A stretch of 58,311 nucleotides of DNA from Bolinopsis microptera. Lineage: Eukaryota; Ctenophora; Tentaculata; Lobata; Bolinopsidae. How positions within the stretch are numbered: position 1 is the first letter of the stretch; every line of letters begins with the position of its first letter. This document shows, piece by piece, positions 11,401 through 23,213 of this stretch. The DNA lies in NCBI RefSeq assembly GCF_026151205.1, contig NC_087080.1, positions 64,001 through 122,311 on the forward strand, in the 5' to 3' direction. The position numbers and the translations under genes are program-made. Below the pieces are notes generated by a model that did no database searches, was not told where the DNA came from, and saw only the letters and a list, made by a program, of their open reading frames with translations.

Positions 11401-12736
11401 CTGTAATAGGGTGGATATCAAGGAGTTAATAGCTAACAGTACAGAGTACGGAAATATACCTCTACTCCTACAAGAGTTATTAGAAACAGCTTCCAGTGAC
11501 AGTGTTATTGATAAGACTATTGATGTGATCAGGAATTTAGTAGTGGGGACTGTTGTACTTCACACAGTGTTTCTACACGCAAGCTTCTTTACCACAGCTT
11601 TCCGACACCTGCAATCAACTACACTAAACAGTAATAGTAAGGAGTACCTACTGTGTGGTATAATATGTACATTAGCAAACACCAATACTGATAAAATGAA
11701 AGATCTTCTGATTCCTTACTCTCAACCACTGAAAGAATTAGCCAAGACGGGGAGTGATAGTGTGTTAAGTGTAAATGCTGCGATACTGTTAAATAAATAC
11801 CTGGGCAGTATTGAGGAAAGTGAGCTATTACAACTGTTAATACCGCCGACAAATGAAATGTTCACTGAGGGTGGTATTGTAAAGCTAGCTAGTAACATAA
11901 AAGCGATACCTGTTAGAGAAAAAGAATTTCGAAAACAAGTAATCAGAGAGGTTGTTTCAGCTGACTTTATCAGCAAGTTTATTGAACAGTACGACAGTAA
12001 TACCGAGGAGGTGTATCGTAGAAACCTGACATATGTGATGGCAATAGTAGCTTATCTAGGAGATAAAGCTGTAATAAGCTCACTGGTTAAAAGTGGTGTA
12101 ATGAAACATTTAATAACAACATGTGAACTTTGCACTGACAGTGAGGTTATGTGCAATATATCAGCTACTCTAAGTAGTGTTGTAAACAATAAAGGTGATC
12201 TCTCACATGTTGACCACCTTGTTGAGGAGGGAGTTCTAACCGTTATATCTAAACTACTACAGAACTGGAGTAACGATGACACTGTGATGGTTGAGTTACT
12301 TGGAACTTTACAGAACATTACCAGTAATAGGGTGGATATCAGGGAGTTAATAGCTAACAGTAGTACAACAGAGTACGGAGATATACCCGAACTAGTGACA
12401 AATATTTTCCAAACAAGCAATAATGTTGAGGTACTGGAGAGCACTTTTGGTTGTATTAACAACATGTTACATGAGAGCATGGCTTTACATGAGCACTTCT
12501 CCAACAAACAACTCATAGACACGTGTATCTCCCGGATCAGATCTGATGTGTTATCTTCTGAGTACAAAATCAAGATATTACGGGGTATTGTCACCACCCT
12601 CACATGCAACCACCCTGCTAAAGTTGCTGCATTGTTAGTTCCACACACACATTCTTTGAAGGAAATCGCCGAGTTAGACACTGACACTGAGTTTTTCAAA
12701 GGACTTTGTTTGCCCATTTTAAAAAACGTAACTTAA
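8402..12736 (+). CDS. ARM/HEAT-like repeat protein with four 307-residue tandem units
   Basis: Long open frame (1444 codons from the first ATG). It is leucine-rich and helical with hydrophobic spacing typical of armadillo/HEAT solenoids; no catalytic motif or membrane segment is visible. After a diverged N-terminal unit (residues 1-228), four units of 307 residues start at residues 229, 536, 843 and 1150, each opening with TNxMFTEGGIVKLAS. The fourth diverges after about 12360 and ends early. The frame stays open upstream of the ATG to about 8333, and a good acceptor (ATACATTTCAG, exon from 8345) precedes an in-frame stretch EDKNSLIRIDNPEQEPGK. The real protein may therefore start in an upstream exon. 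The stop lies where the sequence becomes unreliable (about 12690), so the C-terminus is uncertain. No specific orthologue recognised. A protein-protein scaffold role is inferred from the fold only. Confidence 0.8.
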   Translation: MITINSKLGTKEEISSLATKLRSVPDDKDDTVCPDVVKKLKQTEFYSVVVDLYKSNEELQFKRDATFLLRRVGYYGDKEDLKELVHRGIVRLILTDCVYSTDADLITNVVTVLRDVCSNHNRVLLSDIAEEGLYDKVIYLLETWKSNDDIAERILFMINTICSYEMSLGEDIVSLNQPRFVDILRNKHQLLREIISSDTSCKVTAAILLFKYLGSIEKSELLQLLIPPTNKMFTEGGIVKLASNIKAIPDKEDEFGKQVIREVVSADFISKFSEQYDSNTKEVYRRNLTYVLRRVASLGDKAVRSSLVKSGVIKHLITTWEHCTDSEVMCNISATLSSFVYDNGDISHVDHLVEEGVLTLISKLLQKWSEDDTVMVTLLVTLENITCYRKDIEELIANSTEYGNIPLLLQGLLETASSDSVIVQTIKVIRNLVVGIDVLHTVFLHASFFTTAFRHLQSTTLNSNSKEYLLCGIICTLANTNTDKMKDLLIPYSQPLKELAKTGSDSVLSVNAAILLNKYLDSIEESELLQLLIPPTNEMFTEGGIVKLASIIKAIPYEEEEFGKQVIREVVSADFISKFIEQYDSNTKEVYRRNLTYVLRRVASLGDKAVRSSLVKSGVIKHLITTWEHCTDSEVMCNISATLSSFVYDNGDISHVDHLVEEGVLTLISKLLQKWSEDDTVMVTLLVTLENITCYRKDIEELIANSTEYGNIPLLLQGLLETASSDSVIVQTIKVIRNLVVGIDVLHTVFLHASFFTTAFRHLQSITLNTDSKQYLLCGIICTLANKNTDKMKALLIPYSQPLKELAKIGSDSVLSVNAAILLNKYLDSIEESELLQLLIPPTNEMFTEGGIVKLASIIKAIPYEEEEFGKQVIREVVSADFISKFSEQYDSNTEEVYRRNLTYVLRRVAYLGDTAVISSLVKSGVIKHLITTWEHCTDSEVMFNISVTLQNIAYDNGDLSHVDHLVEEGVLTIISKQLQKWSEDDTVMVTLLGTLQYITCNRVDIKELIANSTEYGNIPLLLQELLETASSDSVIDKTIDVIRNLVVGTVVLHTVFLHASFFTTAFRHLQSTTLNSNSKEYLLCGIICTLANTNTDKMKDLLIPYSQPLKELAKTGSDSVLSVNAAILLNKYLGSIEESELLQLLIPPTNEMFTEGGIVKLASNIKAIPVREKEFRKQVIREVVSADFISKFIEQYDSNTEEVYRRNLTYVMAIVAYLGDKAVISSLVKSGVMKHLITTCELCTDSEVMCNISATLSSVVNNKGDLSHVDHLVEEGVLTVISKLLQNWSNDDTVMVELLGTLQNITSNRVDIRELIANSSTTEYGDIPELVTNIFQTSNNVEVLESTFGCINNMLHESMALHEHFSNKQLIDTCISRIRSDVLSSEYKIKILRGIVTTLTCNHPAKVAALLVPHTHSLKEIAELDTDTEFFKGLCLPILKNVT
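9086..12736 (+). repeat. 921-bp coding tandem repeat, 4 units
   Basis: Units begin at 9086, 10007, 10928 and 11849, exactly 921 bp apart. Units 1 and 2 are nearly identical at DNA level over most of their length. Units 3 and 4 carry more substitutions, but no indels break the frame through the shared part. This indicates recent in-frame duplication or homogenisation. Confidence 0.95.
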
Positions 12737-15700
12737 TTTGGTGGAAAAAAAGCGCAAAAAAGTTTTTTGGGTTTCAAACATTTTATATTAAAAATCTTGA
12801 AATTTTTTGCTCTTTTAATTGTAGACTTTGTTTTAGAATTAAAAGTGGGGTTGAACGCTTTTTAAATGGTCCTTATTTAAGCACCGGTATGGGGTTTTAT
12901 TGTTTATTTTTTATTTAGTATTTCCCCTTTGGGGGAAATTTATTTAAATTACAATCTTTTTTTGGGTTTTCCCTTAAAATGTGGAAAATAAAAAATTTTC
13001 GTTTTCCGGATATCCTACGGGGATAAAACCCGGGGACGAATAACGAAGTTTTTTTCCCCCCTTTGGGGGTTTAAAAACCAGTGTAAAACACACTACCCTG
13101 AACTTTAAAAAACGGGTTTTACGGGGCGGGCACCCCCCTCATAAGCTTTTGAGCTGGGTTTTCATGGGATTTTAAAAAACGCTGTATACAATCATAAGAA
13201 AAAATTTTTCATTTTGGAAGACCTCCACTCAAGAAAAAGATCCTAGAAAAATTGTGCCCCTGCCCCTTTTAAACGGGGGGGTTTTCATTTTGTAAAATTT
13301 ATCGAAAACCCAACAAAAGTAAGGGTTGTTTTGGGTTTGGGGAAATCAAAAGGGAATATGTTCCCCCTATTGTAAAACTGTATAGGTTAAAAATAAACCT
13401 GTTTTTTAAAGTGGAAAAGGTTTTTGAAGAGTTGTGCCGGGGGGTGCAAAATTTTATCCGGGACCCCCTCACAAACAGTCGGGAAACTAGTGTCGTTCAT
13501 AGGAGTATTGCTCTATTAATTTAAAACGCCCTCATCTGTCCTTGTTTATTCAGGGGGGTGAGGGTTGATAATGAAATATGTGGTTTTTTAACATCAGGGT
13601 ATTGTTTTCCATATTTTTATTTTCTGCTATTTCACTTACTATTTTTCATCACGAGTGGCAGTCCCTTAGCCTTTTCGTTTGGTAAAAGGGAAATTTGTGA
13701 AAAAGGTTTTTATTTTAGAGAAGGCGAAAACAAAAAACCGAAAAACTTGTAAAAATTTGGGACGAGCGCCTATTTGTTTTCTTCAGGAGTGAACCCTTTA
13801 TAGTGAGCCCCCAAAAATCCTTTTAATCGGGTGCCCAGGACGTGTTCCAAGACTTATCATTTAAGACCCAAACGCAGTTTTTCATAAATTTTGTTTTTCC
13901 CCGGGTTAGAGTAATAACCGACACGGTTTTAGCAAAAAACCTAAACCTAAACGAGGGAAAAATGGTTTTTGGGGTATTACGCTGGTACTTTTTTATATCG
14001 GTGCAATGTATAGGGCTGACTTTACATTTCTTAACCCAGAAAAGGACCAAAAATTATTGTCTTTTTTAATTAAACCCCCAAAAGGGAAGCTTTTTGGATT
14101 TTAAAACCCAGGTGTATATAGGATATCAATTTTGTCATGTTACTGAAAAAGCAACAAAGATAAACAGCAAAAAAAGTCAAACCCACCCAATCGTATAATT
14201 ACAAAAACCCAATTTTCTAGACCCTTTTAAATGACGCAATTTTGGGGGTTGGGGGAACAAAAGTAAAGAAAAACCCTGTTAGTCAGAGAAAATGCTGCTC
14301 ACTACCCAAGTTTTTCCCTGAAGAAACTTAGAAACTGTTTTTAAACTCGACCGTTTTAATAGAAATTACGGGGAAAAATTTCTCCCCTCAATTAGTGATC
14401 CCTGAGAATTTCTAAAGAATCTTCGTTGCGTCGTAAGGGGGGAAATTTGCTCATTAAAAAGGAGAAAGTACGACAATATTATCTTCTCTGTTAGCCCTTT
14501 TCGGGGTTTTGGGAAAAACATTGAAAAAGGGGGCCCCCAAGGCTTACCCCGAGGGAAAGAGCAAATTTGGGTTAAAATGTTTTTCCCGCAGTTTGAAGAT
14601 ATCAGGGACGATGATTTGGGAGCCTAATCTCGTACCAGCTTTGCAACAAACTAAAAAGTTAGAATAAAAACAAGTAAAACTGATGCGATGAAGGTGACAT
14701 TCCAATATTGAGCTGGTTGAACAGATCAGTAACCTCGGGGCGAAAAATATTTCCCCCTTTAAAAAGAGCGGGAAATGGGAAAAAAAGGTTTTTCCCCGGG
14801 TGGGGAACAGCTCCATGCGATTTCTTACAAAAATATCCCTTTAAAAAAAAGGGGTTCAGTTTAAAATGTAAAAGGATTTTGGGAAAAGTGGATAACGAAA
14901 AAAAAGATTTCCATATATTTAAAACCCTTTCATAAAAAACCAGAAAACCTTCCTGACACAAATTTAAGTGCTGTACGATGAGAAACACTCAATTTTTCCA
15001 CATCAACGGGGTTAAAACACCCTCAAAACCCCGGCGGGGAAACCAAAAAAGGTTGCGGAACAAAGGGAACTTTTCCCATAGAAACGGGGAATTCTTTTTT
15101 CGGGGCCCAAACAAGTATCACCCTGTCGGAAAGATTTTGTTACCATAAAAACGGGGCCCAAGATATTTTTTTTTTTAATTCAGAGTTTAGTTTTGTCAGT
15201 TTTTTTAAATGTTTGAAGTTTATTTTTCAATTTTTTAAATTTTTAATGTGATATTCTTTTCGGTACAATGGGGGTCCGCCTTCTCCATTCTAACTAAAAT
15301 TTAAAAATAATATTTGGGAAACTTAAAATCCCCTTTAAATAACCCCCAGAATGTGTTTTTCCCCGAGCGGCTTAATCAAGTAAACGGAAAGATTTTAGGG
15401 GGCTGGTTTTTTGGGTATGTCCGACAAGACTACGGGGGAAACCCAAATGGTAAGTTTTTTTAAAATTCGGGTCTGGGTAAGTGGTTTAATGGAGGGTTTT
15501 TTGTCCACAAATGTTACAAAAAAGGCTTGAGCAAACGGTAAGAGTTACGGGGCTCGCTATGTGGCTTCAAAAAAATAGTGAAATTTGGGGTTCCCCGGGT
15601 AAGTTTTCGGTGTCATTTTAAACCCCTAAAATCTTATTGGGTTTAATTGGGGGGGGGCACTTTTTGGGGACTGAAAAAGAGAGTTATACTTTCAAAACAA

Positions 15701-17450
15701 AAAGTTATCGTGTTCAAAAAATGATAGGGGGTTTGTGGTTTTTAAGGGGTTTAAATTTTCTATTGTTTAAATTGTTTAAGAACAAATTTTTTAAAAGGAA
15801 AACCTTGGGGATAGTGGGGCAACCGAATAGAATTGAAAAACCTAAGGGCAGGTTTTGACTCAACGGGAAAATTACCCCTTACCTTTTTAAATTCTAACAC
15901 TTAACAAGATTTTTTAAAAATTAATAAGTTTTTTAGAAACTTACAACCTCATACCCTCTGTCTTATATTAAATAACCACCCCTTAAAGGGTTCGTTTTTG
16001 TATAATCTATAAGTAATGTATTACTTTATCGGTAAAAAATTAGGAATAATGTATAATTTTTTTTAGAAATGTTTTACTTTAATCTCAGTAATTAATGTTA
16101 AGATATAATTTTTTTTAAAAAAGATTTTTTATTTTATTGATAATGATATTTTTTTTTTTTGGGCTTTTATATTATTTTTATTTTTAAAAGAAACCATAAA
16201 TTACTACATTTTTGGTGTGAAACCCCTTTTTAAATTTTAATGATAGGGAACAGGGAAATCTCGATTTACCCATTTCCCAAAAAAATTTCCCGCTTTGCAA
16301 ATGAACATTTTATGTTAAAAACCCTTAAATTATGTTGTTTAAAAATTACTAGGGTTAAATTAACATTTTTATGTTAAAAAAACATTTTTAAATTTTAAAT
16401 TACACTTTTATGTTGATTCCCTTATTTATGTTAATCACTTTATTATTTTAAATTACCCCTCTTGATAAAGTTTTGGGCTGGTTGTTAAGACCCTTTGTGA
16501 GATTGGAAATTGCTGGAAGCTGAAGGGTTTAATAAATTTGTCACGTGTTAGATCAATTTTTTACCGCGTCAATATCTCTCCCAAGAGGGGTTACAAAGGG
16601 TAAGCTACCATAAAAGGGGAATTTTAAGGGTGGTACCCCAATCTCAGAGTTGAGTTGCTTTTTTTGGGATCTCGGAAACTTTTTTTCCCCTTTTTGTCGT
16701 TATGATCAATCGCCCAATATAAACATACTAATTTTTTTGGGTTTAAATTTTTGGCCCTGGGTACATCGCTTGCACCTTCTGAAATTCTTCCATTATCCAT
16801 CGATAGAAATAAAAATTAATCTCTAAAAATTTCCTACTTTCGTAATGTCGTTTTTCTCCACTTTTAAAATGTTTTTACCAAATAATGTTCGTGTTTAAGT
16901 GAACAGTAAATTTTACGCTTTATTGTTGGTGAATACTGTGTATTTCATTTTGAATACTACAAATTTTCCCAAACCTGTATTGGCATATTTTTACAGACTC
17001 TTTTTTAAAAAATTTTTTACATGGGGTTTGATTACTGAGTTTGTCAAAATAAACCCCCCCCCCCCCCCCCCTGAAAATTAATCAGACAACTAATTAAAAA
17101 GAAAATTAATTATTTTTAAAACTTTGTTTTAAAACAATTTTCAAAATTTTAAAGATCTTTCTAATAATTTAAAATACATTATACTGCAGAATGTCAATAG
17201 TCTTTATTATCTTATTCTAAAAGTGAAATCATTTAACCCAAAAAAGGGAAAAGTCTAGAAGTCAGAGTATCAGATACCAGACGGACAAACAAAATGTTTT
17301 TAAATTAAAAAAAGCGTTTTTTGCACGTGGACGGGAAAAATCTGGGGGAAAATTTGGGAAGTTAAAAAAAGTGGGAGTTGATTGGGTTTTGGGGGATTAA
17401 TTCTTTAAAAAAACCCCTTTTTAAAAAAACCCTTCCCGATTGTGTTTATA
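12690..17450. other. Homopolymer-inflated, probably corrupted consensus
   Basis: Word usage changes abruptly near 12690: dense runs of AAAA, TTTT, GGGG and CCCC and few unique words. No gene can be trusted here, and short open frames are chance. The same distortion is visible downstream, where it degrades copies of a known 43-bp unit, which supports a sequencing or assembly cause rather than biology. Includes an 18-base C run at 17054-17071. Confidence 0.7.
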
Positions 17451-20400
17451 TTAACATGTTTCAATTCAAATATTGATCTCCCTTTGTGGGCTAAAATAAT
17501 GTTACATAATTGTTGCTGTTTTGCAAATTTCTTCTGGGTAATGTTTTACATTTTTGTTGCCAAATGTTGAATTACTTCGGGTTAAAGTATACATACTTTT
17601 TTGCAAATGGTTGGGATTCTTCTGGGGGGTGTATACAAATATTGTTGCAGTGTTGCATTACTTCGGGTAAATTTTAAAACTACTTGTTGCAAATTTAAGC
17701 ACTACTTTGGGTAATGTAAACAATACTTTTTGCAGGGGTTAGCACTACTTTTTGGGTAAAAGAAAAACAAAAATTTGGTGCAGGGGTTTAAACATTACTT
17801 TGGGAAAAGTAAAACACACTTGTTGGGGAGTGTTAGATTAATTCGGGAAAAGTATACCCCTACTTTTGCAGTGTTAGCATTCTTCTGGGTAATGAAACCC
17901 CTACTGTTTCAGTGTTGGGATTTCTTTGGGTAATGTTACCCCTTTTTTTTTTGCGTGTTAGCATTAAATTCTGGGTAATTTTATACACATTGTTGCAGGG
18001 GCTTAAAACATTACTTCTGGGTAATGTATTCACTACTTTTTTGGGAAATGTTTTGCATTAAAATTTTGGGTTAAGGGATACACAAATTGTTTTCAGTGTT
18101 AGATTACTTTGGGTTTAAAGTATTCACTACTTTTTGCGTGTTTAAAATTCTTCCCGGGTAATGTAAACACAAAGTTTCAGGGGTTTTTTCATTACTTCTT
18201 GGGGAAATTTTTACACTACTTGTTGCAGTGTTTTGCAATTTTTGGGTAATTTAAAAACCCCTACTTGTTTTCAGTGTTAGCAATTTCTTCTGGGTAATGT
18301 TTTACATACTTTTGCAGTGGGTTTGCATTAAATTCTGGGGAATGTAACACTTTTTGTTTCCCGTGTTGCATTTTCTTCTTTGGGTAATGTATACACTACT
18401 TGTTGCAGTGTTAGCATTACTTCTGGTAATGTATACACTACTTGTTGCAGTGTTAGCATTACTTCTGGGTAATGTATACACTACTTGTTGCAGTGTTAGC
18501 ATTACTTCTGGGTAATGTATACACTACTTGTTGCAGTGTTAGCATTACTTCTGGGTAATGTATACACTACTTGTTGCAGTGTTAGCATTACTTCTGGGTA
18601 ATGTATACACTACTTGTTGCAGTGTTAGCATTACTTCTGGGTAATGTATACACTACTTGTTGCAGTGTTAGCACTACTTCTGGGAATGTATACACTACTT
18701 GTTTGCGTGTTAGTATTACCTTCTGGGTAATGTATACACTACTTGTTGCAGTGTTAGCATTACTTCTGGGTAATGTATACACTACTTGTTGCAGTGTTAG
18801 CATTACTTCTGGGTAAAAATATAAAACAAAATTTTTCAGTGTTAGCAAATTTCTTTGGGTAATGTATTTTCAATACTTTTTTGGGAGTGTTAGCATTACT
18901 TCTGGGTAAAGTAAACACTACTTTTTGCATTTTTAGCATTACTTTGGGGAATGTATACCTACTTGGGAGTGGGGTTTTTGCAAATTTCTTCTGGGTAATG
19001 TAATTTAAAAATTACTTGTTTGGGAGTGGGTTAGCACTACCTTTGGGTAATGTATAACACCCCCCTTGTTTTCATTTTTAGCAACCCACCCTTTGGGGGT
19101 TTAATGGGGGTTAAAATTACACTATTGTTGGGGAGGGGTTTGGCATTTAACTTCTGGGGAAGTGTTACAATACTTTTTTGCAGTGTTGCATTATTTGGGT
19201 TAATTTTTATACACTACTTGGGTTGCAAGGGGTTTGCCAATTAACTTTTGGGGAATGAAAACACTATTGTTGCGTGTTTTTTCATTCTTTTCTTTGGGGA
19301 AGTATACCTACTTTGTTGGGGGGTGGGAAACATTTCTTCTGGGTTAAAGGGGATCATAGGGGGTTGGGGGAGTTTCATTCCTTTGGGAATGTTTAAAACT
19401 ACTTTTGCAAGGGGGGGAAGGGGGGTTTCTTTGGGGGGGAATGATAACTATTGTTTTCATGTTAGCATTACTTCTGGGTAAATTTTCTAATTGTTCAAAT
19501 TTTCCTTACTTCTGGGTAATTTACACTTATTGGGTTTTCAGTTTTTAAGGGGGGCCCATTCTGGGTTATGTAACAAAAATCTTTTGGTTGGAGTGGGTTT
19601 TGAATTTTTTGGGTAATGGGGAAACAAAAAACTTTGTTGGCAAAGGGTTAAAAAAAACCCTTCCTTGGTTTAAAGGTTAACACTTTCTTGTTGCAGGTTA
19701 GCCCCCAAAAAAGTTTGGGGAAAAGTATACACCCACTTTTTTGCAAATTTTACATTACTTTTTGGGTAAATTTTTACTATTGGGTTTCAGGGGTTGCATT
19801 ACTTTTGGGTTTTTTGGGGATACGGTACTTGTTGCACTGTTAGCATTACTTCCTTTTTTAATGTATAACACAATTTGTTGCCCGGTGGGAAGCCCAAAAC
19901 TTTGGGGAAAATTTCATCTTGTTGCAATTTAAAGGGTTTTTTTTTTTTAAATTAATACACTACAAGGTTTCCGGGGAAGGGGATAGGGGGGGGGGGGGGG
20001 AAGGGATACCCCCTTTTTGCCCTTTTTAGCATTACTTTGGTAATGTATTCACTACTTGTTTCAGTGTTTAAACATTACTTTGAGTAAATTTTACCCCTAC
20101 TTGGGTTTCAAGGGGGTTGGGGTACTTTGGGTAAGAATACACTCTTTTGCAGTGTTAGCATTACTTCTGGTAAATTTGTTAATTAATTGGGTTGGGGGGG
20201 TGGGGGGGGGGGTTTCCCTTACTTTGGGGGAAAGATACAATAATTTTGCAGTGTTAGCATTACTTTTGGGTAATGAAAAACTTAAAAATTTTTGCAGTGT
20301 TAGCATTATTCTGGGAAAGGGATTTCACTACTTGTTGCAGTTTAGCATTACTTTTTGGGAAGGGATACAACTTGTTGCAGTGTTGCATTACATCGGGTAA

Positions 20401-22856
20401 TGATACACACTTGTTGCAGGTTAGCAAAAAACTTCTGGGTAAAAATAAACAAAAAAATTGTTGCAGTGTTTGGGTTTTCTTTTGGGGGTAACAATACTTT
20501 TTTAGCATTCTTCGGGTAAAATGTATTTCACCCAACTTTTGCCCCCAGGGGGCGCAATTTTTCGGGAGAAAGGGAAAACACATTTCCAAAAGGGTTTCAT
20601 TTTTCTGGGTAATGGGGGATAATTACGTTTTAAATGTCAAGCATTAATTTTGGGGCCCCCGGAAAACCTATTGTTATTCCAATTATTTTGGGAAAAGTAA
20701 AAAATACGTTGCAATGTCACAACTTTGGGGGGAATGGGGGATTATTTGTTTAGTGGTTTTATTCTTTGGTAATTTTAACACTCTTGTTCGTGTTGGGTTT
20801 TTTTTGGGTAAGTAAATACTTGGGTTTCGTGAGGTTATTTTGGGTAAGTATAATTTGTTGGGGGTGTTTTTTAAAATTTGGGTTTTTAAATTTTAAAATA
20901 ATTGGGGGTTTTTGGGTTGTTGTTTTTTTGGGTTTTAATGGGGATAATTTTTTTGGGTTTGGGGGGTTTGGGTTTAATTTGGGGGGTTTATATTGTTTGA
21001 AATTTGGTTTTTTGAGGGGAATGTTGAATTTTTGTTGGGTGTTGTTTTTTGGGTTTTGTTTTTTTTTGTTTTTTTTTTAGGTTTTTTTTTGGGTTTTTTT
21101 TGGGTTTGGTTTTTTTTTTTTTTTTGGGGTTGGGGTTTTGGGGGTTGGGTTTTGGTTTTTGTTTTTTTGGGGTTTTGGGGGTGTTTGTTTTTTTTGGGTT
21201 TGTTTTTAATTTTTTGTTGGGTGTTAGATTTTTGGGTTGGGGGTTTTTTTGTTGGGTGGTAGGGTTTTTTTGGGTTTGGGATTTAGGGGTTTGGGGTTGG
21301 ATTAATTTGGGGATTGGGGGGTTTTAATTTGGGTTTGGGGGTTTGGGGGGGGTTAAAAGGGGGGGAATTTTTATTTTTCAACTTGGTTGGAGTTTTTAGG
21401 ATTTTCTTCTTAATTTTTCACTACCTTGGTTTGCCAAATTTAAACAAACCTTCCCTTTAATAAAAAAAAAGGGCCTTCAACCCCCCATTGCCATTTAAAA
21501 CCCCAAACCGGGGTTAATGTAAAACACAGGGGTTGGGAGTGGGGGGGCAAAAAACGGGGTAAGGTAAAACCCCCCAACCAAAAAGGCCAGTGTTTCCCTT
21601 ACCTTCCCCCCCGGGGTTTAAGTTTGCCACCAAAATTGTTTGAAGGGGTTTCCAAATTTCTTCGGGTAAAGTATACCTAATTTTTGCAGGGTTTGCCTTA
21701 CTTTTGGGGGAAAAGGGAAAAAATACTTTTTGCATTTTTAGATTACTTTTTGGGTAAAGATTCACACTTGTTGCAGTGTTTGGGATTCCTTCTGGGTAAA
21801 GTTAAAAACTACTTGTTGCAGTGTTGCATTTCTTCGGGTAAAGTATACACTTCCTTTTTTGCAGTGGGTTAAACATTATTTTGTTGGGGAATGTATCACA
21901 ATTTTTGCCCCGTTTTAGCATTACTTTCCCGGGTAATGTATAAAACTACTTTTTTTGCAGTGTTAAACAAAATTCTTCTGGGTAATGTATTCCCCTAACC
22001 CTTTTTGCAGTGTTTTTGCAATTTACTTCTGGGTAATGTATACACAACTTGTTGCAGTGTTAGCATTACTTCTGAGTAATGTATTCACTACTTGTTGCAG
22101 TGTTAGCACTACTTCTGGGGTAATGTATACACTACTTGTTGCAGTGTTAGCATTACTTCTGGGTAATGTATACACTACTTGTTGCAGTGTTAGCATTACT
22201 TCTGGGTAATGTATACACTACTTGTTGCAGTGTTAGCACTACTTCTGGGTAATGTATACACTACTTGTTGCAGTGTTAGCATTACTTCTGGGTAATGTAT
22301 ACACTACTTGTTGCAGTGTTAGCATTACTTCTGAGTAATGTATTCACTACTTGTTGCAGTGTTAGCACTACTTCTGGGTAATGTATACACTACTTGTTGC
22401 AGTGTTAGCATTACTTCTGGGTAATGTATACACTACTTGTTGCAGTGTTAGCATTACTTCTGGGTAATGTATACACTACTTGTTGCAGTGTTAGCACTAC
22501 TTCTGGGTAATGTATACACTACTTGTTGCAGTGTTAGCACTACTTCTGGGTAATGTATACACTACTTGTTGCAGTGTTAGCATTACTTCTGGGTAATGTA
22601 TACACTACTTGTTGCAGTGTTAGCATTACTTCTGGGTAATGTATACACTACTTGTTGCAGTGTTAGCATTACTTCTGGGTAATGTATACACTACTTGTTG
22701 CAGTGTTAGCATTACTTCTGGGTAATGTATACACTACTTGTTGCAGTGTTAGCATTACTTCTGGGTAATGTATACACTACTTGTTGCAGTGTTAGCATTA
22801 CTTCTGGGCAATGTATACACTACTAGTTGCAGTGTTAGCATTACTTCTGGTTTGGT
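17450..22856. repeat. 43-bp minisatellite, clean at both ends and degraded in the middle
   Basis: The 43-bp unit starts GCATTACTTCTGGGTAATGT and ends TTGTTGCAGTGTTA. Clean tandem copies are at about 18390-18820 and 22020-22856. Between and before them (about 17450-18390 and 18820-22020) the same words recur at roughly the same spacing but with lengthened homopolymers and missing bases. This is best read as one array about 5.4 kb long whose centre is a poor consensus. Confidence 0.9.
20780..21360. other. G/T-only stretch inside the corrupted array
   Basis: The plus strand is almost free of C and has few A, made of GGGTTT-like words. Open frames here translate to F/G/W/L-rich nonsense. Probably an extreme of the consensus artefact. 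Confidence 0.6.
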
Positions 22857-23213
22857 TCAGTCCATGGATTAGGACTAAATTAGACGCTGGAGACTAAATT
22901 ATTATAGTATGTTTAGTTCACGCAATGTTTAATAACATCCGATTTTCTAATGTTCTAAATTATACTATTTAACTGTTTTACTAACACTGCCGTTCGGTAC
23001 AGACTCGTGTTATTTTTGCACTCGTGTTCTACTACTAACTATTACATACTATTTCAGAGTCTAGCGAATACTGGATAGGGTGTTAACGCAGTCCACCTTA
23101 CAGACAAAATGGTTTATTTATCAACTTTTAATGCAATTGTTTAAATAAAATAATATTTATCTGTATATGTAAAATCCGGATTGGAGTATTGTTTATGAGT
23201 CGCATTGTTGTAA
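22857..23213. other. AT-rich spacer
   Basis: Nothing recognised except a sequence near 23153-23195 (ATTTATCTGTATA...AAAAT.CGG) that recurs just after the Penelope-like fragment at about 24076, forming an imperfect direct repeat around it. Confidence 0.5.

Noticed and set aside
8965-12717. Antisense open frames opposite the ARM-like gene, repeated at 921-bp spacing
   Set aside because: They are shadows of the sense repeats. They recur because the sense sequence is duplicated, and no splice or domain support was found.
12706-21872. Numerous short open frames in the homopolymer-rich block
   Set aside because: The sequence appears corrupted and the translations are low-complexity (F/K/G-rich) with no domain.
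17450-22856. CRISPR-like array (regular repeat with spacing)
   Set aside because: The 43-bp units are directly adjacent with no unique spacers, and the context is eukaryotic. It is a minisatellite.
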